Positions 51,779-62,536 of a DNA stretch of 64,000 nt are shown one piece after another. The translations under genes and the position numbers were made by a program. This stretch comes from JAZDCZ01 sp046757925 (GTDB lineage: Bacteria > Gemmatimonadota > Gemmatimonadetes > Gemmatimonadales > GWC2-71-9), in contig JBHHZE010000011.1 of assembly GCA_046757925.1 (NCBI GenBank), forward strand, positions 1 through 64,000, written 5' to 3'. Numbering within the stretch: the stretch's first letter is position 1; each line of letters begins with the position of its first letter. The notes beneath the pieces are model-generated. The model worked only from the letters and a program-made list of their open reading frames with translations. It did not search any database and was not told the DNA's origin.

Positions 51779-53014
51779 ATGCCAAACGCAAACACCAGGA
51801 TGACCATGCCGATCTATGACGCGATCATAGTTGGTGCCGGGCCGGCAGGCAGCGCCACAGCTGCACTGTTCGCCAGGCGTGGGTTGCGAGTCCTTCTCGT
51901 GGAACGCTGCAGGTTCCCGCGCGCAAAGCCGTGTGCCGAGTATCTCAGCCCTCAGACATCTCAAATCCTCCAAAACTTGGGTGCTACCGAAATCCTCCGC
52001 CGCGAGTCTCCCGCCCGACTCCGTGGGATGCGGATCGTGAGTGCGGACAGAACATCGTTTACCGGCTGGTTTGACGGAGCGCACGGCTTTCGAGCTCACA
52101 GCAACTTTGGGATCGCACTGCCAAGAAAAGTTTTGGATGCACGCCTCGCGGAGGTCGCTGTCGATAGTGGAGCCACATTACTGGACGGAACTACGGTGGA
52201 ACGCATGAGTCCGGCCGGCCCGCGGTGCCGGCAGCTATTGATCCGCCAGGGACACAGGGCATCTATAGTTTCAGGCCGACTGATCGTTGGAGCGGACGGC
52301 ATAAATTCGCATATCGCCAAGCAGATGGGAGTGAGTAGACGGGGCCGTCTGCGACGTATTGCCCTAGTATCACACGCACATGACGTGGCAGGAATGCACG
52401 ACATAGGAGAAATGCACGTTGGACGCGTCGGATATGCGGGCATAGCTCCCGTGGGAGGAGGGCTCACCAACCTCTCGATCGTGATAGACCTCAAACACGC
52501 CAGAGTATCGGGCGCTTCCGTGCTCGTCATGCAGGATCTTCTGCGACAATTCTTTCCGGAGATAGCCGCTCGCATGGCCGACGCGCGGTTCGTCTCTCCA
52601 GTGCTCGGAGCCGGTCCGTTCTCACGCCACACCACAACCGCTTGCAGCGACCGCGCACTGCTGGTAGGTGACGCGGCTGATTTTTATGATCCGTTTACGG
52701 GCGAAGGCATCTTCACCGCGCTGCGTGGAGCGGAACTTCTTGCCGGTCAGGCCCTAGCGGCGATAGAGACCGACAAACTGTCTGCATCTGATCTCACCTC
52801 CTATGACACAGTCCGGCGGCACGAGTTCGGTGGTAAATGGAAGGTCGAGCGCATGGTTGCTTGGTTCGTCGGACACCCACTGGCACTCAACCACGTGGCA
52901 CGGCGTCTGGCTGCCAAGCAACGCCTCGCGGATCTCCTAATCGGAGTCGCCGGCGATTTCGTGCCGCCTGGTCAGGTGCTTCGTCCACAGTTTTTTTGGC
53001 AACTGGTCCGATGA
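51779..53014 (+). CDS. FAD-dependent oxidoreductase, geranylgeranyl reductase-like
   Basis: The 411-residue protein has an N-terminal FAD fold (VGAGPAGSATAALFARRG, ~18-35), the substrate-region motif KPCAEYLSP with Cys52, and the second FAD motif VGDAADFYDPFTGEGI. This combination is typical of geranylgeranyl reductases and of halogenase or monooxygenase relatives. An ATG at 51806, with AGGA upstream, would shorten it by nine residues. It may reduce isoprenoid double bonds or oxidise an aromatic product; the cluster does not settle this. Confidence 0.8.
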   Translation: MPNANTRMTMPIYDAIIVGAGPAGSATAALFARRGLRVLLVERCRFPRAKPCAEYLSPQTSQILQNLGATEILRRESPARLRGMRIVSADRTSFTGWFDGAHGFRAHSNFGIALPRKVLDARLAEVAVDSGATLLDGTTVERMSPAGPRCRQLLIRQGHRASIVSGRLIVGADGINSHIAKQMGVSRRGRLRRIALVSHAHDVAGMHDIGEMHVGRVGYAGIAPVGGGLTNLSIVIDLKHARVSGASVLVMQDLLRQFFPEIAARMADARFVSPVLGAGPFSRHTTTACSDRALLVGDAADFYDPFTGEGIFTALRGAELLAGQALAAIETDKLSASDLTSYDTVRRHEFGGKWKVERMVAWFVGHPLALNHVARRLAAKQRLADLLIGVAGDFVPPGQVLRPQFFWQLVR

Positions 53015-53508
53015 CCCACGGGGAGCAGCGGGTCACGCCGTCCGAGTTCCGCACCCTAATAGGGAGCTTTGCGTCAGGCGTAAGCGTCATTACAGCGACC
53101 GACGGCAACGGCCGTGCTACCGGAATGACTGCTACCGCGGTAACGGCCGTCTCGCTGGACCCGCCACTCATATCAGTATGCGTCAACAACAGCGATCCTC
53201 TCCATACGATCATGCGCGGCGCCACGATATTTGCTGTGAATATCCTCGCAGAAGGCCAGGTGACGATGTCGCGACGGTTCGCCGGCGAACACGCTCTGCG
53301 ATTCCACGAAGTTGCCTATACCGAGGGTCTGCACGGCGTACCTCTCCTGGACAGCGTCGTAGCTCAGATACTGTGCAAGCCATGGAAGGAAATCGAAGCA
53401 GGTGATCACTCGATGTTTCTGGGACTGGTCACTGCCGGTTCAGTTTTCGAGCGGCTACCGTTGCTGCATTATCGCGGTCGATACGGAACCACGAGGGACT
53501 TGGCATGA
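53011..53508 (+). CDS. Flavin reductase family protein (HpaC-like)
   Basis: ATG 53011 overlaps the preceding stop (ATGA) and gives 165 residues. The family stretches SGVSVITATDGNGRATGMT, LDPPLISVCVN and FAVNILAEGQ are clear. Such proteins supply reduced FMN or FAD to a separate monooxygenase. Adjacency to the flavoprotein suggests a two-component system. A sensor-like or decarboxylase role cannot be excluded. Confidence 0.88.
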   Translation: MTHGEQRVTPSEFRTLIGSFASGVSVITATDGNGRATGMTATAVTAVSLDPPLISVCVNNSDPLHTIMRGATIFAVNILAEGQVTMSRRFAGEHALRFHEVAYTEGLHGVPLLDSVVAQILCKPWKEIEAGDHSMFLGLVTAGSVFERLPLLHYRGRYGTTRDLA

Positions 53509-54194
53509 CGCTGGGCGCGATTTCACGAATCGGCCACGAGGCGCTCGACACACGCCAATGTGAACCCGGCATAGCACGGGCCACATTGCGCGATATCGCT
53601 CGGGCGAACGCTCTGTTCGGGGGAACAGCGGCCGTTGGATTCGGCGTGGCCAAGCTTCTGGGTGGGAAGAAGAGCGGCGCCCAACTCAGCCTGCTGGACG
53701 CCGGTGCGGGTGCGGGTGACATAACGGCGCATTTGAGTCGCAAGAGTCCTCGCCGTGAAGTCGCAATCAAACCATATACTCTAGACTTCAATCGTGAGGC
53801 AGTGCGAACATGCAGTAGTAGAGGACTTGTCACGGTGATGGGAGACGTGCATTCCATCCCCTTTCGCGACGATAGTTTCGACATAGTGGTGGCAAGTCAG
53901 CTGTTGCATCATTTCGCTCGTCCTGCTGCAGCCACCATCCTGCGAGAGTTCGCGCGTGTCGCGCGGCGCGGCGTAGTTGTTGCAGATCTCGAGCGTGCAA
54001 GCCTGGCGGCGGCTGGTATTTGGGTGGCGTCTCTCCTGCTGGGTTTTCACCCGGTCACGAGACATGATTCCGTGGTCTCCGTCCAACGTGGATTCTCGCC
54101 CCAGGAACTCTCGGCGCTGTTGCGCTCAGCCGGCATGCACACCCGGGTCTATCGCCGTCCTGGATATCGGCTCGTTGCGGCGTGGAGAGCATGA
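53505..54194 (+). CDS. SAM-dependent class I methyltransferase
   Basis: The 229-residue protein has motif I LLDAGAGAGDITAHL near residue 63, the acidic loop end in TLDFNREA, and the later VMGDVHSIPFRDDSFDIVVASQLLHHF, as in UbiE-type enzymes. A hydrophobic segment (AAAGIWVASLLLGF) near residue 165 could bind a membrane lipid or product. ATG overlaps the flavin reductase stop. Similar methyltransferases accompany type III polyketide synthases in other bacteria, which is consistent with an aromatic or lipid substrate. Confidence 0.85.
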   Translation: MTLGAISRIGHEALDTRQCEPGIARATLRDIARANALFGGTAAVGFGVAKLLGGKKSGAQLSLLDAGAGAGDITAHLSRKSPRREVAIKPYTLDFNREAVRTCSSRGLVTVMGDVHSIPFRDDSFDIVVASQLLHHFARPAAATILREFARVARRGVVVADLERASLAAAGIWVASLLLGFHPVTRHDSVVSVQRGFSPQELSALLRSAGMHTRVYRRPGYRLVAAWRA

Positions 54195-54195
54195 C

Positions 54196-54651
54196 GTGGA
54201 AACCATCGATCGCATATCGGTGCAAGCTCCGATCAAGCGTGTATTCGAAGTGGCAGTAGACGTAGAGCGATGGCCCGAGTTTCTAAGCCATTACCGTTGG
54301 GTGCGGGTACTGGAGCGATCGGAACATGATCGTCTGGTTGAAATGGCGGCATGGCGACCGTTCGGGCCGGTCCGTTTTCCCACTTGGTGGCTATCACGGA
54401 TGCGTGTAAGCCACGACGCACACATCATACATTACACACACGTGCGCGGCCTAACGAATGGCATGGACGTCGAGTGGCAGCTGGTTGCCCGCCCACATGG
54501 CGTCGAGATCGTAATAACTCACTATTGGAAGGGACTGCCCGTGCCCGTCATCGGCTCTTTGGTGGCCAGCTGTGTCATAGGACCGGTCTTCATTCACGGA
54601 ATCGCGTCTCGTACGTTGGCGGGCGTCAAGCGCAGGGCCGAATGGACGTGA
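54196..54651 (+). CDS. SRPBCC (polyketide cyclase/aromatase-like) protein
   Basis: GTG 54196, one base after the methyltransferase stop, starts a 151-residue START/SRPBCC fold with the typical opening METIDRISVQAPIKRVFEVA and DVERWPEFL. The C-terminal helix region GSLVASCVIGPVF is hydrophobic. Members bind lipids, or cyclise and aromatise polyketides. Position directly before the ketosynthase favours a role on the ketosynthase product. It overlaps that gene by up to ten bases. Confidence 0.75.
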   Translation: METIDRISVQAPIKRVFEVAVDVERWPEFLSHYRWVRVLERSEHDRLVEMAAWRPFGPVRFPTWWLSRMRVSHDAHIIHYTHVRGLTNGMDVEWQLVARPHGVEIVITHYWKGLPVPVIGSLVASCVIGPVFIHGIASRTLAGVKRRAEWT

Positions 54652-55880
54652 CAGGGGTATCCATCACCGGGCTTGGCATGGTGACGCCGATCGGCACCGG
54701 GGCCGATCAGTTCTGGGCCGGCCTGAAGGCCAGACGATCGGCCGTGCGCGAGATTACTCGATTCGACCCTACACCATTCAGCAGCCACGTGGCGGCCGAG
54801 ATAGACGACTTTCACCCGGCCGATCATCTTAGTCGCAAGGCAGTCCGTCGATACGATCGATTTTCACAGCTTGGCGTTACTGCGGCCCGCCTTGCCGTCC
54901 TGGACGCCGGGCTCGACCTTCCGCGTGAAGAACCGGGCAGCGTCGGAGTAATGATGGGTTCGGCCTTGGGCGGAGTGGCCTTCGCCGAACACCAGTCGGC
55001 AGTCTACATGAGAGACGGAATCCGAGCTGTAGCGCCGACACTTGCGCTCTCGGTATTCGGTGGAGCGGTCTCCTGCAACATCGCCATCGAGTTCGGTATC
55101 ACGGGACCCAACTCCACCAATGCGATGTCGTGCGCCTCCGGTACGATTGCCATCGGCGACGCCTTGAACGTAATTCGTTCGCACAAGGCCGATGTGATGT
55201 TGGCGGGAGGTTCCGAAGCCCCGTTGGCTCCCCTCTGCTTCGGCGCGTTCGCCATCATCCGCGCGATGTCCAGCCGAAATAGCGAGCCGGCGCGGGCGTC
55301 GCGGCCCTTCGACATCGACAGAGATGGTTTTGTCATGGGGGAGGGAGCGGCTGTCATCGTGCTCGAAAGGAAGGATCATGCTGTCGCGAGAGGAGCCCAC
55401 ATCTACGCCGACATCGTCGGATACGCCGTGACCAACGATGCTCACCATATCACAGCACCCAGACCCGATGCCAGAGAAGCTGCCCGCACGATCAAGCTCG
55501 CACTGGACGATGCCAAGATCGAGCCCAAAGAGGTTGCGTACATAAATGCGCATGGATCCTCAACTCCACTCAACGACAGCACCGAAACGCTGGCGATCAA
55601 GACCGTATTCGGAGCCCATGCATACCGTCTGGCCACGAGTGGAACAAAGGGCTACTATGGACATCCACTCGGCGCGAGTGGAGCCATCGAGGCCAGCGTA
55701 TGCGCCCTGAGTATGTCCCGAGGATGGATGCCACCGACGCTTAACCTGGATGAGCCCGGTCCTGATTGTGACATCCACTACCTCGCGGACGGGGGCTTCG
55801 AGGGGCAACCCGCTGTGGCCATTTCCAATTCGTTTGGTTTTGGTGGAATCAACGCTACGTTAGTGTTCAGGCGATCCTGA
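54642..55880 (+). CDS. FabF-like beta-ketoacyl synthase
   Basis: The 412-residue protein is a KAS II-type condensing enzyme with the complete catalytic triad: C164 in AMSCASGT, H304 in INAHGSST and H341 in YYGHPLGASG. The start may be ATG 54642 or GTG 54648, the latter overlapping the previous stop by four bases. No chain length factor, acyl carrier protein, ketoreductase or acyltransferase lies in the cluster, so it must borrow a carrier from elsewhere. It is probably dedicated to this pathway and not the housekeeping fatty acid gene. Confidence 0.88.
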   Translation: MDVTGVSITGLGMVTPIGTGADQFWAGLKARRSAVREITRFDPTPFSSHVAAEIDDFHPADHLSRKAVRRYDRFSQLGVTAARLAVLDAGLDLPREEPGSVGVMMGSALGGVAFAEHQSAVYMRDGIRAVAPTLALSVFGGAVSCNIAIEFGITGPNSTNAMSCASGTIAIGDALNVIRSHKADVMLAGGSEAPLAPLCFGAFAIIRAMSSRNSEPARASRPFDIDRDGFVMGEGAAVIVLERKDHAVARGAHIYADIVGYAVTNDAHHITAPRPDAREAARTIKLALDDAKIEPKEVAYINAHGSSTPLNDSTETLAIKTVFGAHAYRLATSGTKGYYGHPLGASGAIEASVCALSMSRGWMPPTLNLDEPGPDCDIHYLADGGFEGQPAVAISNSFGFGGINATLVFRRS

Positions 55881-55883
55881 ACA
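55864..55883. other. Hairpin spanning the ketosynthase stop codon
   Basis: TGTTCAGG and CCTGAACA pair perfectly around CGAT, and the TGA stop lies in the second arm. A short T-poor sequence follows, so it is unlikely to be an efficient terminator. It may weaken or modulate read-through into the aquaporin gene. Confidence 0.4.
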
Positions 55884-55909
55884 GTGAACACTGAGAATGG
55901 AGACTCTTG

Positions 55910-56593
55910 ATGAACACGACGGTCATCCGTCCGCTGGCGGCAGAATGCCTGGGAACCTTTGGGCTCATTTTCATCGGCGCCGGCGCTGTCCTCATGGACA
56001 GCCATACCGGTGGTGCGCTCGGCCTCCTGGGCGTGGCCCTGGCCCACGCGCTGGTCCTCTCCATTATGGTGACGGCGACAATGAACATCTCCGGAGGGCA
56101 CGTCAATCCCGCCGTTACGCTGGCACTCTTTCTAGCCAAGAAAGTCGACGGGAAGCTCGCCGGTATGTATGTGCTGGCCCAACTGCTGGGCGCGGTTGCA
56201 GCGGCACTCTTGGTTCGATGGTTGCTTCCGTCCGCTGCCGGCGAACTCACGAGTTATGGGGCCCCAAAAATCGCGCCGGAAATCAACATGCTGCAGGCGA
56301 TTGCAATCGAGATGGTCCTTACGTTCTTCCTCGTGAGTGCCGTGTTCGGTACCGCCGTTTCATCCGAAGCGCCAAGCGTTGGCGGCTTCGGCATTGGATT
56401 AGTACTCTTATTCGACATCTTGGTGGGCGGTCCCTTGACCGGAGCAGCCATGAACCCGGCAAGGGCATTCGGGCCGGCGCTGATCTCCATGGACTTCGAG
56501 GGACACGTGGCATATTGGGCCGGTCCATTGCTCGGAGGAGCGCTGGCTGCCGGATTGTGGGCAGGAGTGTTGCTACCCCGGAAAGCGGCATAG
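55910..56593 (+). CDS. Aquaporin / MIP-family channel
   Basis: ATG 55910, with GGAGA seven bases upstream, gives 227 residues with six transmembrane helices and two NPA-type boxes: NPAVTLA after HV and NPARAFGPA in the second half. The sequence is closer in style to water-selective aquaporins than to the larger glycerol facilitators. It follows the ketosynthase by 29 bases, but membership in the pathway is uncertain. Confidence 0.9.
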   Translation: MNTTVIRPLAAECLGTFGLIFIGAGAVLMDSHTGGALGLLGVALAHALVLSIMVTATMNISGGHVNPAVTLALFLAKKVDGKLAGMYVLAQLLGAVAAALLVRWLLPSAAGELTSYGAPKIAPEINMLQAIAIEMVLTFFLVSAVFGTAVSSEAPSVGGFGIGLVLLFDILVGGPLTGAAMNPARAFGPALISMDFEGHVAYWAGPLLGGALAAGLWAGVLLPRKAA

Positions 56594-56638
56594 CAGGGAA
56601 GACCGAGGGATAGCAACTACCGATTGGGACATCACTCG

Positions 56639-56749
56639 CTATTCCATCTTCCTTGTCCTAATCACCAAGGACAACGCATACCCAAGTACCACTACGGCCG
56701 CAATCACGTAAGCCGCCACCATGTACACGCCGTTATCAGGGTATCCCAC
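56639..56749 (-). CDS. ccmD: CcmD-like small heme exporter protein
   Basis: A GTG at 56749 opens a 36-codon frame ending TAG at 56639, overlapping the ccmC end by 14 bases. The product has one transmembrane helix (MVAAYVIAAVVVLGYALSL) followed by a basic RTRKME tail, as expected of CcmD, which releases heme-loaded CcmE from the ABC complex. It completes the ccmABCD order. The frame is short, so the call rests on position and topology. Confidence 0.75.
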   Translation of the reverse strand: MGYPDNGVYMVAAYVIAAVVVLGYALSLVIRTRKME

Positions 56750-57437
56750 TCGAGGCTTCCTCCTTTACCTCCACCAAGACCGCCAACGCATACCTTTGCA
56801 TCAGAAATCCCACATACAAGCACGTGAATATGGTGAGAGACAGTAGCAACGTGAGCAGCATGTCTCCCGGCAGAGACGGCGTGCTCGGCTTCAGAACGAC
56901 TGGGGCCGGGTGCAACGTCCGAAACAGGTATACCGTCATGTGGATGAACGGCACAAGGACGAGCGCCATGATACCCAACACCGCCGAATACCTCGCCCGC
57001 ATCTCTGGATCGTTCAACGCACCTCGTAGCACCAAATACCCTATGAAGAGCAGGAAAATGAAGAGGGTCGACGTGAGGCGCGCATCCCAGGTCCACCACG
57101 TGCCCCAAATAGGCTTACCCCAGATTGGGCCAGTGGTGAGCATCACCAACGAAAACCCAATCCCAACCTCGGCCGACGATGCAGCTATCGTATCGAGTTT
57201 GCGATCTTTGAGCCAAAGGTACAGAACGCTCGCAACCCCGGTTACACCAAACGCCAGCAGCGCCGACCAGGCTGCCGGGGCGTGAACGTAAAAAATCTTC
57301 TGCGCCGGTCCCTGGACTCTCTCAATGGGAGTGAACGCCAACGCCCGCACGTAAACACCTCCCAGTCCGAGAAGCGCCAGCGCCGTGATCCAACCACCGC
57401 GTCTGGAAATCGCCCGTGCCCTTTCATACCGCGTCAT
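56736..57437 (-). CDS. ccmC: CcmC heme-handling permease
   Basis: The 233-residue protein has six transmembrane helices and the WGxxWxWD heme motif (WGTWWTWD, 111-118). Histidines H52 (YVHAP) and the one in PFIHMTVY match the conserved axial positions. CcmC passes heme to CcmE for cytochrome c maturation. Its ATG overlaps the ccmB stop. The remaining ccm genes (E, F, G, H) are not in the window. Confidence 0.93.
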   Translation of the reverse strand: MTRYERARAISRRGGWITALALLGLGGVYVRALAFTPIERVQGPAQKIFYVHAPAAWSALLAFGVTGVASVLYLWLKDRKLDTIAASSAEVGIGFSLVMLTTGPIWGKPIWGTWWTWDARLTSTLFIFLLFIGYLVLRGALNDPEMRARYSAVLGIMALVLVPFIHMTVYLFRTLHPAPVVLKPSTPSLPGDMLLTLLLSLTIFTCLYVGFLMQRYALAVLVEVKEEASSGIP

Positions 57438-58117
57438 TCTTCCAGAGTCGCCTCAAACAGTAGAAAGCAAAGCCCGAGAAAGATAATGTCGAACGCCCCA
57501 AGCAACTTAAGCCAGCCAGCCAACTCGCTCAATGGCCGAGCCGCTAGAATCCGTGACGTGAGTTGCACAGCACCCACTACCGGAGGTAGCAAGAACGGCA
57601 GCAGTAATATCGGAAGCATGAGTTCCGCAAACCGGGTTTGTACAACCATCGAACTGAGCAGTGTTCCAACAGCAACGAACGCGAGCGTAGTCATCGCAGT
57701 GACAGCCAGCAACGCAGGGAGCTGTTTCCAAATGGGTAGGTCGTAGAACAGTACGAACAATGGTAGCGATATCAGCTCCACCACACTAACAAACGCTAGA
57801 TTGCCGATCAGCTTTCCCATGAATACGGCTGTTCTTGATACGGGACTCAGTAGAATGCCATCCAACGCACGATTCTCCCGCTCGATCAAGAACGCCCTAT
57901 TGAGGCCCAGCATCGCCGCAAAGGTAAAGGTCACCCACAGTGCGCCTGGGGCGACGTCGATCGCAAGTACAACCGTCGGATCACGGGCCAAATAAAAAAC
58001 CGCGAGCACGAGCACTGCAAACACCATCGACGACGCGAAAGCGGTCCGCGTTCTCCACTCAACCCTCAGATCTTTTCCGGCTACTGCAAGCGCCGTAGCC
58101 CAAAATGAGCTACCCAC
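57434..58117 (-). CDS. ccmB: CcmB heme exporter permease
   Basis: GTG 58117 overlaps the ccmA stop by eight bases and gives 227 residues with six transmembrane helices. The opening ALAVAGKDLRVEWRTRTAFA and the later LFVLFYDLP match the CcmB family. It forms the ABC complex with CcmA and CcmC. Confidence 0.9.
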   Translation of the reverse strand: MGSSFWATALAVAGKDLRVEWRTRTAFASSMVFAVLVLAVFYLARDPTVVLAIDVAPGALWVTFTFAAMLGLNRAFLIERENRALDGILLSPVSRTAVFMGKLIGNLAFVSVVELISLPLFVLFYDLPIWKQLPALLAVTAMTTLAFVAVGTLLSSMVVQTRFAELMLPILLLPFLLPPVVGAVQLTSRILAARPLSELAGWLKLLGAFDIIFLGLCFLLFEATLEE

Positions 58118-58769
58118 TCGCAACCTCCCGGTAACGTTCGGTGACAGCAGTACAGTCGCGTCCGTTGACCGGCTCGAATGCGGCGAGTTTGCCGCCCACG
58201 AGGTACGCAACCGAACCCACCAGTCCTACCAACTCCGCTATTTGGTGGGTCGAGATCAGAACGGCCTTGCCCTGTGACCGCAAATCCGCGAAAAGCTGAC
58301 AGGCTATCGCAGAACCATCGGGATCCAGTCCCGTCAGTGGCTCGTCCATCAATAGCAGATCCGGGTCGGGCAATAGCGCCCGTGCAATGGCCAGCCTTTG
58401 AGTCATTCCCCTGCTGAACGTACCTACTCGACGGTCCGCGTACTGCATAAGGCCCAGCCTCTCCAAGACCTGGTCGATCCGCGACGCATCTGGTGAGCCG
58501 TGCAGTCGTGCGGCAAACGATAGATTCTCTCTCGCGGTGAGAACATCATAAAGCATCGACTGGTGTGCTACCATCCCCATTGTTCCCGTTCTGCTCACCG
58601 TCCCCGAACTGGGTCGCAGCAGACCGGCTAGTAGCCTGAGAAGAGTAGTCTTGCCTGCGCCATTGTGACCCAGCAGAAGCACTCCATCTCCCGACTCGAG
58701 TTGGAGCGACACTTCGTCCACGACTGTGCGGTACCCGAAGCGCCGCGTGACGCGTTGGGCTATCAGCAT
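58110..58769 (-). CDS. ccmA: CcmA heme exporter ATPase
   Basis: The 219-residue ABC ATPase starts at ATG 58769. It has Walker A GHNGAGKTT, signature FSRGMTQRLAIARALL and Walker B LLLMDEPLTGLD, and is first of ccmABCD. No clear ribosome binding site precedes it, and an in-frame TTG at 58853 would add 28 residues of no known type. It lies 87 bases after the STAS gene. Confidence 0.92.
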   Translation of the reverse strand: MLIAQRVTRRFGYRTVVDEVSLQLESGDGVLLLGHNGAGKTTLLRLLAGLLRPSSGTVSRTGTMGMVAHQSMLYDVLTARENLSFAARLHGSPDASRIDQVLERLGLMQYADRRVGTFSRGMTQRLAIARALLPDPDLLLMDEPLTGLDPDGSAIACQLFADLRSQGKAVLISTHQIAELVGLVGSVAYLVGGKLAAFEPVNGRDCTAVTERYREVASG

Positions 58770-58856
58770 TGACCGGGGCCGCTTGTAGTCGGGACGGCTT
58801 TCAGAAAAGGAGGCATATCGACGGCCCCAATATAGCACGGTGGCTCCGTACAAACG

Positions 58857-59183
58857 CTACATGTCTTCGGCCATCTCGATTTCGAACAGATCTTCCAACT
58901 TCGTCAACGCCAGCAGAAATCTCAATTCCTGACTCAGGCCACGTAGCTTGATCGCAATGCGGGATTCCGCGGCTTTGCGCTGAACTACGATAAGCGCGCC
59001 GAGCCCCGAACTGTCCACCGAACGCGTGGACGAAAAATCGATCACCAGCACGCCCCGCTTCAGCGCGCCCGCTTCGATCACTTCGATTGCCTCGAAAGCC
59101 GCGCGGCGAAACTCCATCCGCGAATCCAGACCGAGTTCCTCGGGCGCAACTACAACCCGGCTCTCGACGGTCGGCTTACTCAC
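58857..59183 (-). CDS. STAS-domain anti-sigma-factor antagonist-like protein
   Basis: The 108-residue protein is a single STAS domain. The phosphorylation-site region is SVDSSGLGALI, with S58 or S59 as likely acceptor. Such proteins free a sigma factor by binding its anti-sigma kinase, but no such kinase or phosphatase gene lies nearby. It starts at GTG 59183 and precedes the ccm genes. A short ATT-CAC-AAT inverted repeat lies just upstream (59193-59205). Confidence 0.82.
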   Translation of the reverse strand: MSKPTVESRVVVAPEELGLDSRMEFRRAAFEAIEVIEAGALKRGVLVIDFSSTRSVDSSGLGALIVVQRKAAESRIAIKLRGLSQELRFLLALTKLEDLFEIEMAEDM

Positions 59184-59466
59184 AAATGGCCTCTATTCAC
59201 AATAGAATTCATGTTGCTCCCAGGCACTTCCTAGACGCGCTCATGCTTCCCCTCGTACCTCTGGAGCAAGAGTCGGTACCAATACCGTAAGTACATATGG
59301 CACAACGAATTAGCAACGGCGGCGTGAGCCACGTCACGGGCTCGACCTATGGCACTTCGCCCCTCAACCCGTCTATTGCAATGGCGCTCGCAGGCCAATC
59401 CGGGTTAAATATGAACCCCAAAAAGCCCCCTGCGCCAAGCACCCTATGTGGAATGTGGAGGATCTT

Positions 59467-61425
<1,959 letters not shown>

Positions 61426-61427
61426 GT

Positions 61428-61865
61428 CTAAGGAACCGTCTTCGCCCCAGACGTCGAACGCAGGCCCACCAGTGCAGTTAGTAGAACGGCTGCGATGACC
61501 AGAGCCGAGGCAACGCACCAGCGACACCATGCGTGGATTACGGCCGCTTCCAGATAGGTGAGGTACGCGGCAAAGCTCACGCCGCCGGTAGCCAGTACAA
61601 CGATCACGACTGTGGGGGCCCGGCTGGCTACCCAGCGGGGCTGCAACCCAACTACGCTGACAACCAAGAGTGCGAGGTATCCGAGAACTCCTAGTAGGGC
61701 TACCGGCACTCCCATAAACACGGCGTACCTGCTCAACTGGACCGTCTCGCACCCACCGCTACCGCACATCATCGGCCCCATCAATCCGAGTTTCCAAAGC
61801 CAAAGATACAGAGACAAGAAGAATCCCAGGAGCGAAAGGACGGCTATCACCATCCGGTGGGTCAC
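61428..61865 (-). CDS. VKOR-family protein, disulfide regeneration
   Basis: The 145-residue membrane protein has four transmembrane helices, a loop Cys pair (C34 and C39 in CGSGGC) and the CxxC active site CRWC (114-117), the full set of vitamin K epoxide reductase relatives. In bacteria without DsbB these reoxidise DsbA through quinone. Its ATG overlaps the DsbA-like stop (ATGA), so the pair is co-translated. Confidence 0.9.
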   Translation of the reverse strand: MTHRMVIAVLSLLGFFLSLYLWLWKLGLMGPMMCGSGGCETVQLSRYAVFMGVPVALLGVLGYLALLVVSVVGLQPRWVASRAPTVVIVVLATGGVSFAAYLTYLEAAVIHAWCRWCVASALVIAAVLLTALVGLRSTSGAKTVP

Positions 61866-62536
61866 TGCTTGGCGCCCGCCGCCTTTACCAGGGCCTGAAG
61901 GCTGTCAAACGGAATCGCTCCCGAGACGCGGAACTGTCCCACGTCAAAGCTGGGGGTCGACCGTATCCCAAGCTTCATGACTTCCTGTTTGGTGGCCTGA
62001 ATGCGACTTGCGTACCGGGCCTCCGACATGCACTGATTGTAGGCGCCCACATCGATACCGATCGTCTCTGCGTACTCCTGGAACTTCCGCAGCGGACGAC
62101 TGGAAAAAGACCAATCGCCCTGGTGAAAGTAGAGCTGATCGTGCATTCCCCAGAACTCCCCCTGCTCGTCGGCACATGCAGCGGCGTGGTGGGCAAGGAG
62201 GGTCTTGTCGTGGGCATCGAGTGGGAAATCGCGGAACCTCCAGCGCACCTCACCCGTCTTGACCAACCGTTCCCGCACATCCGGCCCCGCGAGCACCGCA
62301 AAGCTCGCACACGCCGGACACTGGAAATCCGCGTATTCCACCACCTCTACGGGTGCGGAATCACTCCCCATCACATATCCCGGAAACGCCGCAGTTCCCA
62401 GCGGAACCGGTGCCTCCAGTATCTGCGTCATTTCCTTGTTACTTCTGGCAGCCAACAGCCACATCCAGCCCGCTCCGGCCAGGGCGATCACCGCAAGCCC
62501 GATATAGAACGGTTTCAGGTTCACTTGCCCAGCCAT
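61862..62536 (-). CDS. DsbA-like membrane-anchored thiol oxidoreductase
   Basis: The 224-residue protein has an N-terminal transmembrane anchor (~9-29) and a DsbA fold with active site CPAC (73-76 in FQCPACASF) and the cis-Pro region RSTPSFDVG. GGAGG lies upstream of the ATG. Paired with the VKOR protein it should form disulfides in exported proteins; pilins and heme-handling proteins of this window contain candidate cysteine pairs. Confidence 0.9.
   Translation of the reverse strand: MAGQVNLKPFYIGLAVIALAGAGWMWLLAARSNKEMTQILEAPVPLGTAAFPGYVMGSDSAPVEVVEYADFQCPACASFAVLAGPDVRERLVKTGEVRWRFRDFPLDAHDKTLLAHHAAACADEQGEFWGMHDQLYFHQGDWSFSSRPLRKFQEYAETIGIDVGAYNQCMSEARYASRIQATKQEVMKLGIRSTPSFDVGQFRVSGAIPFDSLQALVKAAGAKQ

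Noticed and set aside
59298..59355. Two TGGCAC elements upstream of acs
   Set aside because: Neither is followed by a TTGCW element at the correct distance; acs is more likely served by another promoter.
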